Below are positions 1 through 7,220 of a stretch of 64,000 nt of DNA, piece by piece. A program made the translations under genes and the position numbers. Source of the stretch: Brevundimonas sp. (GTDB taxonomy: Bacteria > Pseudomonadota > Alphaproteobacteria > Caulobacterales > Caulobacteraceae); assembly GCF_030682035.1 (NCBI RefSeq), contig NZ_JAUXQZ010000044.1:62001-126000 (forward strand), in the 5' to 3' direction. How positions within the stretch are numbered: position 1 is the stretch's first letter; the number at the start of each line of letters is the position of its first letter. The notes under the pieces were generated by a model that was given only the letters and a program-made list of their open reading frames with translations, was not told where the DNA came from and did no database searches.

Positions 1-1
1 C

Positions 2-1918
2 AACCACCCCAGCTTCATCGAGCCCTATCAGGGCGCGGCGACGGGCGTCGGCGGCATCATGCGCGACGTCTTCACCATGGGCGCGCGGCCCGTGGCCCTG
101 CTGAACGCCCTGCGCTTCGGCGACCCGTCGCACGAAAAGACCAGGCGGCTGGTCAAGGGCGTGGTCTCGGGCATCGGCGGCTATGGCAACTGCGTCGGGG
201 TGCCGACGGTGGCGGGCGAGACCAATTTCCACCGCGGTTACAACGGCAACATCCTGGTCAACGCCATGTGCGTGGGCGTGGCCAAGGCCGACGCCCTGTT
301 CTACTCGGCCGCCCCGGCCCCGGGGCTGTCGGTGGTCTATTTCGGATCCAAGACCGGCCGCGACGGCATCCACGGCGCGACCATGGCGAGCGCCGAGTTC
401 GACGAGGATTCGGACGAGAAGCGCCCCACCGTCCAGGTCGGCGACCCGTTCGCCGAGAAGCTGCTGATCGAAGCGACGCTGGAGTTGATGGCCTCGGGCG
501 CGGTGGCGGCGATCCAGGACATGGGCGCCGCGGGCCTGACCAGTTCCTCGGTCGAGATGGCCGGCAAGGGCGGCGTCGGCGTCGAGCTGAACATGGACAT
601 GGTGCCCCAGCGCGAAACCGGCATGACGGCCTATGAGATGATGCTGTCGGAAAGCCAGGAGCGGATGCTGGCGGTGCTCAAGCCGGGCCGCGAGGAAGAC
701 GGCCACCGCATCTTCAGGAAATGGGGCCTGGACGCCGCCGTCATCGGCAAGACCACGGACACCGGCCATCTGGTGCTGAAGCACCACGGCGAGATCGTCT
801 GCGACGTGCCCCTGGCCCCGCTGTTCGACGATGCGCCGCTGTACGACCGTCCATGGGTCCAGCCCGCGCTGCAACCGCGTCTGGCCCCCGCCGACGTGCC
901 CGCGCCCGAGGTCTGGGTCGATGCGGTGCTGAAGGTGCTGTGCTGCCCGGACATGGCGTCCAAGCGCTGGATCTGGGAGCAGTACGACCGCCACGTCATG
1001 GCCGACACCCTGCACGACTCGGCCACAGCCGCCGACGCCGGCGTGGTCCGGGTGCACGGCACGGACAAGGGTCTGGCCATGACCTCGGATTGTACCCCCC
1101 GCTACGTGCAGGCCGACCCTTATGAGGGCGGCAAACAGGCCGTGGCGGAGGCGTGGCGCAACCTGACCGCCGTCGGCAGCCGGCCCATCGCTATCACCGA
1201 CAACCTCAATTTCGGCAATCCTCAACGGCCCGAGATCATGGGCCAGATCGTCCGCGCCATCGACGGCATGGCCGAGGCCTGCCGCGTGCTGGACTTCCCG
1301 GTCGTGAGCGGCAACGTCAGCCTCTACAACGAGACCAATGGCGCGGCCATTCCGCCGACCCCGACGGTCGGGGCCGTCGGCCTGCTGACCAACTATGACG
1401 TCGTCGTCGGCTTCGGCGGCATGGTGGAAGGCGACGTGCTGGTGCTGATCGGCGAGACCGTCGGCGAACTGGGCTCGTCCCTTTATCTGCGGGAGGTGCT
1501 GGGCCGCGAGGACGGCGCCCCGCCGCCGGTCGATCTGGCTCTGGAGCGCAAGACCGGCGACTTCGTGCGCGGCCTGATCGAGGCGGGCGGTCTGACCTGT
1601 GTCCACGACCTGTCTGACGGCGGCCTGATCGGCGCGGCGGCGGACATCGCCCTGGCCTCGGACTGCGGCGTCGAACTGGACGCCACCTCGGCCACCCACG
1701 CCCACATCCTGCTCTTCGGCGAGGACCAGGCCCGCTATCTGGTCGCCGTGCCGGACGCATCACCGATCATCGCGGCGGCGCAGACGGCCGGGCTGCACGC
1801 CAGCGTCGTCGGCCGCGCCAAAGGCCGCGACTTTGCCTCGGGCGACCTGTTCCGCCTGCCGCTGGATCACCTGCGCGAGATGCACGAGGGCTGGATGCCC
1901 TCGTGGATCGAAGCCTGA
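2..1918 (+). CDS. purL: Phosphoribosylformylglycinamidine synthase II (5' end outside window)
   Basis: This is the large subunit of FGAM synthase, which makes FGAM from FGAR, ATP and ammonia supplied by PurQ/PurS in cytosolic purine synthesis. The reading frame is open from base 2, so the N-terminus lies outside the window. The visible part begins with the substrate/ATP-site segment ([18 protein letters not shown]) and continues with [15 protein letters not shown]. Two AIRS-like halves follow, the second with [12 protein letters not shown] and [11 protein letters not shown]. Length and motifs fit the roughly 735-residue bacterial PurL. The next gene starts 6 nt after the stop, so the two may be cotranscribed. 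Confidence 0.97.
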   Translation, partial: NHPSFIEPYQGAATGVGGIMRDVFTMGARPVALLNALRFGDPSHEKTRRLVKGVVSGIGGYGNCVGVPTVAGETNFHRGYNGNILVNAMCVGVAKADALFYSAAPAPGLSVVYFGSKTGRDGIHGATMASAEFDEDSDEKRPTVQVGDPFAEKLLIEATLELMASGAVAAIQDMGAAGLTSSSVEMAGKGGVGVELNMDMVPQRETGMTAYEMMLSESQERMLAVLKPGREEDGHRIFRKWGLDAAVIGKTTDTGHLVLKHHGEIVCDVPLAPLFDDAPLYDRPWVQPALQPRLAPADVPAPEVWVDAVLKVLCCPDMASKRWIWEQYDRHVMADTLHDSATAADAGVVRVHGTDKGLAMTSDCTPRYVQADPYEGGKQAVAEAWRNLTAVGSRPIAITDNLNFGNPQRPEIMGQIVRAIDGMAEACRVLDFPVVSGNVSLYNETNGAAIPPTPTVGAVGLLTNYDVVVGFGGMVEGDVLVLIGETVGELGSSLYLREVLGREDGAPPPVDLALERKTGDFVRGLIEAGGLTCVHDLSDGGLIGAAADIALASDCGVELDATSATHAHILLFGEDQARYLVAVPDASPIIAAAQTAGLHASVVGRAKGRDFASGDLFRLPLDHLREMHEGWMPSWIEA

Positions 1919-1924
1919 CGCCGG

Positions 1925-2263
1925 ATGCGCGTTTCACTGACCACGCTGTTGGCCTCGCTCGTCCTGACCGCCTGCGACGGTGGCGGTGATCCGGTGCAGC
2001 AGGCCCTGCGGGAGACCGCGGCGGTAAACCAGTCGGCCACGGTCAGGGAGACGGCGGCCGTGTACGATCCCGCCTCAACGGACCAGGCTTGGGTCAACCG
2101 GATGGTGGCGCGCCATCGCGAGGCGATCGCCGCTGCCGACGTGGTGCTGGCGCAGTCTCGGGACCCCGAAATCCGTCGCATGGCGGAGGCGGTCAAGGAT
2201 GCACGGACGCACGAAATCGCGGAAATGCAGGCGTGGAAGCCGTCGGCCACGCCAGGCCAGTGA
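1925..2263 (+). CDS. DUF305-like small lipoprotein
   Basis: A 112-residue protein with a short hydrophobic signal ending in a lipobox-like LVLTAC at residues 12-17, so it is probably a lipidated periplasmic protein. The C-terminal half (WVNRMVARHREAIAAADVVL, then RDPEIRRMAEAVKDARTHEI and EMQAW) matches the pattern of DUF305: a paired-helix fold with an M-x2-H-H/R-x-A motif, then a helix ending in EIxxMxxW. Some DUF305 members are linked to metal handling, but this copy has only one of the two usual histidines. It starts 6 nt downstream of purL. The function is unknown. Confidence 0.75.
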   Translation: MRVSLTTLLASLVLTACDGGGDPVQQALRETAAVNQSATVRETAAVYDPASTDQAWVNRMVARHREAIAAADVVLAQSRDPEIRRMAEAVKDARTHEIAEMQAWKPSATPGQ

Positions 2264-2314
2264 CGACCGTCGTATTTCCGGGCTAGATCGGAGCCTGAAG
2301 TTCCGGAGATCCCG

Positions 2315-3883
2315 ATGTCGGTATTCGATTCCCTGTCCCGTCGCGGACTTCTGCTGGGCCTCGGCGCCGGGGGCGTGCTGGCAAGCTCCAGCCGTCAGGC
2401 CTTGGCCGATCCGGTGTTCGCCGAATATCCGTTCCAGTTGGGCATCGCCGCCGGCGATCCGGCCCCGGACGGCTTCGTCATCTGGACCCGACTGGCGCCC
2501 CGCCCGCTCGAGATCGGCCACGGCATGCCGTCAGCCCCGGTGCCGGTAAGGTGGGAAATCGCAACGGATCGCGGCTTTTCCAGCGTGGCCCAGAGGGGCG
2601 AGGCGGTCGCGCGGCCTGAACTCGGGCACGCCGTCCATGTCGAGGTCACGGGCCTGGAGCCGGGCCGGGACTATTTCTACCGCTTCACGGCCGGGGCCGA
2701 ACGCACCCCCTCGGGCCGGGCGAAGACGGCGCCGGCGCCCGGCGCCGCGGTGGCCCAGGTGCGTTTCGGCGTGCTGGGCTGTCAGGCCTATGAGCAGGGC
2801 TTCTACACCGCCCACCGAAAGGCGGCCGAGGAGCAACTCGACTTCGTCTACTGCTACGGCGACTACATCTACGAAGGCCGCGGCAACCGCACCTACACCG
2901 GCTCTGGCGGCACGATCGAAAACCCGCGGCAGCATCTGGGCGGCGAGACCTTCAGCCTCGACGACTATCGACGGCGCTACGCCCAGTACAAGCTGGACAC
3001 CGACCTGCAGGCCAGCCACGCGGCGGCGGCCTGGTATGTGACCTGGGACGACCATGAGGTCGCCAACAACTGGGTGTCGGACATCGACGACGACGTGCCG
3101 CCCGAGGTCTTCCTGCTGCGGCGTCAGGCGGCGGCCCAGGCCTTCTACGAACATATGCCCCTGCGCCGCTCAGCCTTCCCGCGCGGGGCGGAGATGCAGC
3201 TGTACCGTCACGCGGCCTGGGGCGACCTGCTGGATCTGAACTTCCTCGATACCCGGTCCCACCGCTCGAACCAGCCCTGCGACGACGCCTGGGCCACGAC
3301 CTGCGCGGGGGTCTCGGCCGCGAACGCCCAGGTGCTGGGCGAAGCGCAGGAAGCCTGGCTCTACAGAAACCTCGAGCAGTCGCGCGCCCACTGGAAGGTG
3401 CTGGCCCAACAGATCATGGTCATGGACCTCGACCGCAAGGAGGGGCCGGAGCCGGGCTACAACCTCGACAGCTGGGCCGGCTATTCGATCCCGCGCCAGC
3501 GGTTGCTGGACCGGCTGCGCGAGCGCCGCATCGGCAACACCGTGGTCCTGACGGGGGACGAGCACCAGAACTATGCCGGCGAGCTGTACCGCGACAGCCG
3601 CAATCCCGAGGGCGCACCGATCGCCTCGGAGTTCGTCGCCACCTCGATCAGCTCATCCGGCGACGGGCAGGATCAACGCGCGGACGGCCGCCGCTATCTG
3701 GCCGACAACCCGTTCCTGAAATTCAACAACGCCCAGCGCGGCTATGTCGTCTGCGACGTGACGCCGGAGCGCTGGCAGACCGAGTTCAAGGTGCTGGACA
3801 AGGTGTCGGAACGCGGCGGGACCCTGAGCACCCGGGCGAAATTCGCGGTGGCCAGCGGCGACGCGCGGGTCGTGGCGGCCTGA
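2315..3883 (+). CDS. phoD: PhoD-like alkaline phosphatase, Tat-exported
   Basis: A secreted metallophosphoesterase of 522 residues that hydrolyses phosphate mono- or diesters. The N-terminus has a twin-arginine signal (SRRGLLLGLGAGG, residues 8-20) and a cleavage-like region ending in ALA. An N-terminal fibronectin-like domain (about residues 35-140, beginning YPFQLGIAAGDPAPDGFVIW) precedes the catalytic domain. Metal-binding motifs are visible: YCYGDYIYEG, TWDDHEVANNW and VLTGDEHQNY. This is the Fe/Ca-dependent PhoD architecture of Bacillus PhoD. It is convergent with the BlaI-like gene, whose stop codon lies 1 nt away. No Pho box was identified upstream. Confidence 0.93.
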   Translation: MSVFDSLSRRGLLLGLGAGGVLASSSRQALADPVFAEYPFQLGIAAGDPAPDGFVIWTRLAPRPLEIGHGMPSAPVPVRWEIATDRGFSSVAQRGEAVARPELGHAVHVEVTGLEPGRDYFYRFTAGAERTPSGRAKTAPAPGAAVAQVRFGVLGCQAYEQGFYTAHRKAAEEQLDFVYCYGDYIYEGRGNRTYTGSGGTIENPRQHLGGETFSLDDYRRRYAQYKLDTDLQASHAAAAWYVTWDDHEVANNWVSDIDDDVPPEVFLLRRQAAAQAFYEHMPLRRSAFPRGAEMQLYRHAAWGDLLDLNFLDTRSHRSNQPCDDAWATTCAGVSAANAQVLGEAQEAWLYRNLEQSRAHWKVLAQQIMVMDLDRKEGPEPGYNLDSWAGYSIPRQRLLDRLRERRIGNTVVLTGDEHQNYAGELYRDSRNPEGAPIASEFVATSISSSGDGQDQRADGRRYLADNPFLKFNNAQRGYVVCDVTPERWQTEFKVLDKVSERGGTLSTRAKFAVASGDARVVAA

Positions 3884-3884
3884 G

Positions 3885-4211
3885 TCAGAGGTCCAGCCGG
3901 TCCGCCAGCAGGGCCGCAAGACGGTCGGGCCTGCCGTCGAACAGTCGGTCCAGCAGGTCCTGGACCTCGCCCTCGACATAGGCCAGCCGGTCGATCACGG
4001 CGTGATAGCGTTGGCGACCGTCCTCCTTCTGCGAGCGGACAGCCCCCTTCTGCATCAGGCGATGCAGAAGGGTTTTAATGGTCGCCTCGGCCCAGGGATG
4101 GCCAGCCTTCACCTCTTCGATCAACGAGGCGAAGGACAGCGGGCCGCGCCGCCAGAGCGCAGCGAGAACCGCGCTCTCGGCCTGGGTGACCGAAATGCGC
4201 GCCGGATTCAG
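3885..4211 (-). CDS. BlaI/MecI/CopY-family winged-helix repressor (probable CTG start)
   Basis: The product would be 108 residues. It begins LNPARISVTQAESAVLAALW, the typical start of the BlaI winged helix, and continues with the recognition-helix pattern WAEATIKTLLHRLMQKGAV. A dimerisation helix follows. No ATG or GTG precedes the conserved N-terminus in this frame; the first TTG (4124) would delete helix 1. The best start is a CTG at 4209-4211 whose last two bases begin the TGA of the upstream membrane gene (CTGA overlap). BlaI repressors bind palindromes and usually control a co-transcribed membrane gene. A strong palindrome lies just upstream of the pair (4680-4711). Confidence 0.82.
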   Translation of the reverse strand: MNPARISVTQAESAVLAALWRRGPLSFASLIEEVKAGHPWAEATIKTLLHRLMQKGAVRSQKEDGRQRYHAVIDRLAYVEGEVQDLLDRLFDGRPDRLAALLADRLDL

Positions 4212-4663
4212 GATTGCAGCACCGCCCGGTCGATCCGCGCCTCGATGATCCAGTGGCAGACAACGCCCACGACGCCTGTGATCAATCCCAGCAGGAACAG
4301 AAGGGCGGCCTCGGCGAAGCCAGGGGCCAGCACCGGCAAGGGGACCGGTCCGAAATTGGCGATGCCGATGAAGCTCATCAGCAGGACGAAGGCAGCGCCG
4401 AGCAGCCCCATCAGCGGGCCTCCCAGCCGAAGCGCCGAGACAAAGGCCGAACCGCCGTTCAGCCGCTTTCCGGACGCCAGTTTCAGACCGGTTACGATAA
4501 TCGCGGCGAGCGAGGCCGCGACGAGGGCGATCATCAGGAACTGCATGGTCTCGTCGGCATCGGAGAACACGCCGGCCAGGGTGAGACGCGGCGCGGCGAC
4601 CGCTGCAATGGGGACCGCCGCCAGCATGAGGCCGGCGACGACAGGAGACAGGGATGGACGCAC
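4208..4663 (-). CDS. Integral membrane protein paired with BlaI-like repressor
   Basis: A 151-residue protein from a GTG start, with an N-terminal hydrophobic segment (VVAGLMLAAVPIAAVAA) and three further membrane spans: FLMIALVAASLAAIIVTGL, LMGLLGAAFVLLMSFIGIA and ALLFLLGLITGVVGVVCHW. The spacing is loosely reminiscent of MotA/TolQ/ExbB-type channel proteins, but there is no clear signature, so the function is unassigned. It is not a BlaR1-type M56 sensor peptidase, because it is too short and lacks HExxH. It shares a CTGA overlap with the repressor downstream. Its transcript begins beside the 4680-4711 palindrome, so autoregulation by the repressor is likely. Confidence 0.7.
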   Translation of the reverse strand: MRPSLSPVVAGLMLAAVPIAAVAAPRLTLAGVFSDADETMQFLMIALVAASLAAIIVTGLKLASGKRLNGGSAFVSALRLGGPLMGLLGAAFVLLMSFIGIANFGPVPLPVLAPGFAEAALLFLLGLITGVVGVVCHWIIEARIDRAVLQS

Positions 4664-4679
4664 GGCGAGACCTCCAGAC

Positions 4680-4711
4680 TACGTTTGTAATCTTTGCAGA
4701 TTACGCACGTA
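4680..4711. promoter_or_regulatory. Near-perfect 32-bp palindrome, likely BlaI-family operator
   Basis: GTAATCT-TTGC-AGATTAC forms a perfect 7-bp inverted repeat (4687-4704). Flanking TACGT and ACGTA extend the dyad to 32 bp with only two mismatched pairs. It lies 17 nt upstream of the GTG start of the membrane-protein/BlaI operon. BlaI-family repressors bind dyads of this size over their own promoters. The local sequence is AT-rich compared with its surroundings. The assignment to the BlaI-like protein is inferred from position. Confidence 0.7.
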
Positions 4712-4721
4712 AACTTTTCAG

Positions 4722-5546
4722 TCAAGCCAGAACGGGAACCGCCTGGCTCAGTCGACCGCCGACCCGGATCGGCTCGACCCGCGTGGCCAGTCCGGTCTTG
4801 TCGTCCGTCTCGACATAGACGCCGCAGATGGTCGCCGGCCCGTGGGCCGGCGCATAGCGGCCCCCTGAGAGCCGGGTCGTGAAGCGCCGCAGGGGCTCTT
4901 CCTTCTCATTGCCGATGACGCTGTCATAGTCGCAGCAGCCGCCGGCGTCGGTCTGATAGGCTGTGCCGCCGGGCAGGATCTGGCAGTCGGCGGTGGGCAC
5001 ATGGGTGTGGGTGCCGACGACCAGCGAGGCGCGGCCGTCGCAGAAATGGCCCATGGCCATCTTTTCGGACGTGGCCTCGGCGTGCATGTCGACGATGATG
5101 GCGTCCGCGGCCATGCCCATCGGGCAGGCGGCCAGCTCCTTCTCGACCGCGCCGAACGGGTCATCGACGGCGTCCATGTGAATGCGGCCCAGAGCGTTCA
5201 TGACCAGCACCGTCTTGCCGGACTGGGTCTCGAACAGATTGGCTCCGGCGCCCGGCGCATCCATCAGACGCGGATAGTTCAGCGGCCGGATCAGCCGTGG
5301 CTCGCGCACGATATAGGTCAGGGCCTCACGCTGGTCCCAGCTGTGGTTGCCCAGGGTCAGGCAGTCGGCGCCGGCCATGAACAGTTCGCGCGCGGTGTTT
5401 TCGGTGATGCCGAAACCGCCCGCGGCGTTCTCGGCGTTGACCACCACGAAATCGAGTTTCAGGTCGCGCTTCAGGCCGGGCAGGTGGTCGCTCAGGCCGT
5501 CCCGTCCGGACTTGCCGACGACATCACCGAAAAAAGCCAGTCTCAT
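4722..5546 (-). CDS. ymdB: YmdB/TIGR00282-family metallophosphoesterase
   Basis: A 274-residue cytosolic calcineurin-like phosphoesterase. The family hydrolyses 2',3'-cyclic mononucleotides in vitro and affects RNA and biofilm physiology in Bacillus. The dinuclear metal motifs are in order: GDVVGKSGRDG (residues 7-17), VVNAENAAGG, LGNHSWDQ, and GTHTHVPTAD. The length is usual for the family. The ATG overlaps the stop of the 5-FCL gene upstream as ATGA, so the two are translationally coupled. This 5-FCL/YmdB neighbourhood is common in alphaproteobacteria. Confidence 0.92.
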   Translation of the reverse strand: MRLAFFGDVVGKSGRDGLSDHLPGLKRDLKLDFVVVNAENAAGGFGITENTARELFMAGADCLTLGNHSWDQREALTYIVREPRLIRPLNYPRLMDAPGAGANLFETQSGKTVLVMNALGRIHMDAVDDPFGAVEKELAACPMGMAADAIIVDMHAEATSEKMAMGHFCDGRASLVVGTHTHVPTADCQILPGGTAYQTDAGGCCDYDSVIGNEKEEPLRRFTTRLSGGRYAPAHGPATICGVYVETDDKTGLATRVEPIRVGGRLSQAVPVLA

Positions 5547-6094
5547 GCGAAGGGTCTATAGCCGGTCTCGGTCAGAACGCCATGCAGGCGGATGTCGTGC
5601 GCCTCCTGAGGCAGACGCTCGACCTCCTGCCCGGCGTAGGCGAAGCCGATCCGGGTGACGTCGGGCCGCGCGGCGAAGGTCCGATCGTAATAGCCGCCCC
5701 CCTGCCCCAACCGTCCGCCCTCGGCGTCGAAGGCCAGCAGCGGCGTCAGGATAAGGTCGGGCTCGACAATCTCGGCCAGCGGGAAGGGCGCGGGCACGCC
5801 GGCCTCGTCCAGCTCCAGCGGTTCGCCCGGAGACCAGCGGCGGAAGATCATGGGCGCATCCGGCTCCACCACCACGGGCAGGCACAGCTCGCGGCCCGCC
5901 CGGCTGAGCGCCAATGACAGGGCGTCGACGTCCAGTTCGGAGCCGATGGCGCGATAGACCGCGACGATCCGCCCCGGCGGCAGGGCGCCCGCCTGTTCGG
6001 CCGCGCGGCCTGCGGCGCCCGGGTCCAGCCCGGCCAGACGCTTGCGCCGGGCCCGCATCGCGGCTCTCAGCGCGTGTTTGTCGATGGAGGTCAG
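5543..6094 (-). CDS. 5-formyltetrahydrofolate cyclo-ligase (probable CTG start)
   Basis: This ATP-dependent enzyme converts 5-formyl-THF to 5,10-methenyl-THF in folate recycling. From the proposed start it has 183 residues. It shows the N-terminal basic helix (KHALRAAMRARRKRL), the substrate-site GSELD and the hallmark GGRLGQGGGYYDRTF near the C-terminus. No ATG, GTG or TTG lies in frame between the end of the upstream small membrane gene and the conserved helix. The start is therefore probably the CTG at 6092-6094, overlapping the upstream TGA as CTGA. The ATG at 6058 would cut the conserved helix. The gene lies downstream of zapA and 6S RNA, the usual place for ygfA/fau. Confidence 0.92.
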   Translation of the reverse strand: MTSIDKHALRAAMRARRKRLAGLDPGAAGRAAEQAGALPPGRIVAVYRAIGSELDVDALSLALSRAGRELCLPVVVEPDAPMIFRRWSPGEPLELDEAGVPAPFPLAEIVEPDLILTPLLAFDAEGGRLGQGGGYYDRTFAARPDVTRIGFAYAGQEVERLPQEAHDIRLHGVLTETGYRPFA

Positions 6095-6315
6095 AGGTGC
6101 GACCGGGCCTTGGAACTGAAGGTCAGGACGACCACGGCGAGGTATGCGGCAAGCACGGCGCCACGAGCGGTCCAGGCCACGGCGGTGTCCCCCGGAAACA
6201 GCAGACTGACGCCGACCATCGCGATGACGAAAACGAGCGTGGCGACCCAGCCTTCCCAACTCGCCGGGGAGGCGCCCCATCCGAACAGCTTGGGTCCGAA
6301 CCATCCGCGCTTCAT
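6091..6315 (-). CDS. Small two-span membrane protein
   Basis: A 74-residue protein starting MKRGWFGPKLFGWGASPASW, with two hydrophobic spans (GWVATLVFVIAMVGVSLLF and TARGAVLAAYLAVVVLTF). The WFGPK...GWG...W.GW start is a pattern I recognise from small conserved membrane proteins of Caulobacterales and other alphaproteobacteria; their role is unknown. The reading frame continues far upstream, but the extra part overlaps 6S RNA and carries no conserved features, so the ATG at 6315 is preferred. The stop overlaps the 5-FCL start. Confidence 0.72.
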   Translation of the reverse strand: MKRGWFGPKLFGWGASPASWEGWVATLVFVIAMVGVSLLFPGDTAVAWTARGAVLAAYLAVVVLTFSSKARSHL

Positions 6316-6340
6316 CGCATGGGCTCCCGAAAGGATGGGT

Positions 6341-6508
6341 TGGCGGCGCCGCAAGAACCGTGAAGGACGTTTAAATCCTCTCGACCTGGGTAGCCAGGTG
6401 GGCGCCGTATGCCCAGGCCCACGGGCCTGATCAGGGACAGCTCCCTTTGAGTGAATTAAGGTCGCAAGGAAATGTTGCCTTCGACGAGAGCCGCAGCAGG
6501 ACCCGCCA
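6341..6508 (-). ncRNA. ssrS: 6S RNA
   Basis: The interval between zapA and the 5-FCL gene on the same strand is the classic site of ssrS. Read on the minus strand, the ends pair (UGGCGG with CCGCCA), and an inner stem pairs CUCUCG with CGAGAG. Between them lie an unpaired segment and a long arm. The arm contains the hairpins CAGGCC-CGUG-GGCCUG and ACCUGG-CUAC-CCAGGU and the block GGGCAUACGGCGCCC. This closing stem, central bubble and terminal arm is the open-promoter mimic that binds sigma-70 RNA polymerase. The ends were placed from base pairing and may be off by 10 to 20 nt. Confidence 0.82.
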
Positions 6509-6553
6509 TCGAGGAAGATAGTCCCTAAGCCGGGGCGGAACAATGGCCGGGCG

Positions 6554-6865
6554 TCACAGTCCCTGGGCGATTTTCTCCAGCCGCGCGGCCACGGCGTTCA
6601 GCGCCTCGGCCACTCCGTCGCCTGTTGCGGCGGCGGCCAGGGCGGACGCGCCGGGATTGCCGAGCCGGACCTCATGCAGTTCGTCAGCCAGCATCAGGCC
6701 CGCCATCAGGAACAGGCGGATGTCGCCGACATGGCCGACCTCCCCCGCCACCTGGCGCACATGGCCGTCGAACTGTTTGGCCAGGATGTGGACGCGCTCC
6801 TCCTGCCCGTCGGCGCAACCCACGGCATAGGGGCGGCCGTTGATCTCGACGGTCACTGTCGCCAT
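6554..6865 (-). CDS. zapA: Cell division protein ZapA
   Basis: A 103-residue FtsZ-ring-associated protein that bundles FtsZ protofilaments at midcell. The N-terminal beta segment (ATVTVEINGRPYAVGCADGQ), the LAKQFDGHV helix and the long C-terminal helix are typical of ZapA. A family-typical RLFLMAGLMLADEL segment is visible. The start codon overlaps the stop of the upstream DUF4164 gene as TGATG. 6S RNA follows directly downstream. Confidence 0.93.
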   Translation of the reverse strand: MATVTVEINGRPYAVGCADGQEERVHILAKQFDGHVRQVAGEVGHVGDIRLFLMAGLMLADELHEVRLGNPGASALAAAATGDGVAEALNAVAARLEKIAQGL

Positions 6866-7122
6866 CAGCGGGCCTCCTGTTCGGCCAGGCTGTCGCGGAT
6901 GGCGTCGGCTGCGTGAGACAGGGCCTCGGCGGCGTCGCGGCCCGCGGCTTCCAGCTCATGGATTCGCGCGCGATCGGTCTCGGTCGAGGGTTCAGGCGCG
7001 AACAGGTCGTCGTCCGGCACGCGACTGGTCCCCACCGCGCGGCTCTTCAGATCCAGCAGGCGACGTTCCAGCAGCGCAAGCGCGCGGTCGACTCGGTCCT
7101 TTGCGGCCGATGCAGCGTCCAT
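6865..7122 (-). CDS. DUF4164 coiled-coil protein upstream of zapA
   Basis: An 85-residue, charged, helical protein (MDAASAAKDRVDRALALLER, ending AIRDSLAEQEAR) with heptad-like leucines and alanines. It fits the short DUF4164 proteins encoded next to zapA in alphaproteobacteria, which are candidates for a ZapB-like partner, though that role is not demonstrated here. The ATG at 7122 is chosen because the longer frame upstream runs into the divergent tkt promoter region. It overlaps zapA by TGATG, so co-expression and a division role are plausible. Confidence 0.8.
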   Translation of the reverse strand: MDAASAAKDRVDRALALLERRLLDLKSRAVGTSRVPDDDLFAPEPSTETDRARIHELEAAGRDAAEALSHAADAIRDSLAEQEAR

Positions 7123-7220
7123 TCGGGTCACATCCTCCAGAATCCGTATAGAACCCGCCGACGCGTCGGGGTAAAGCGGCGCGCCTCCCTTTTTCCGCTT
7201 CCCGACGAAAGGTCCTCCCC

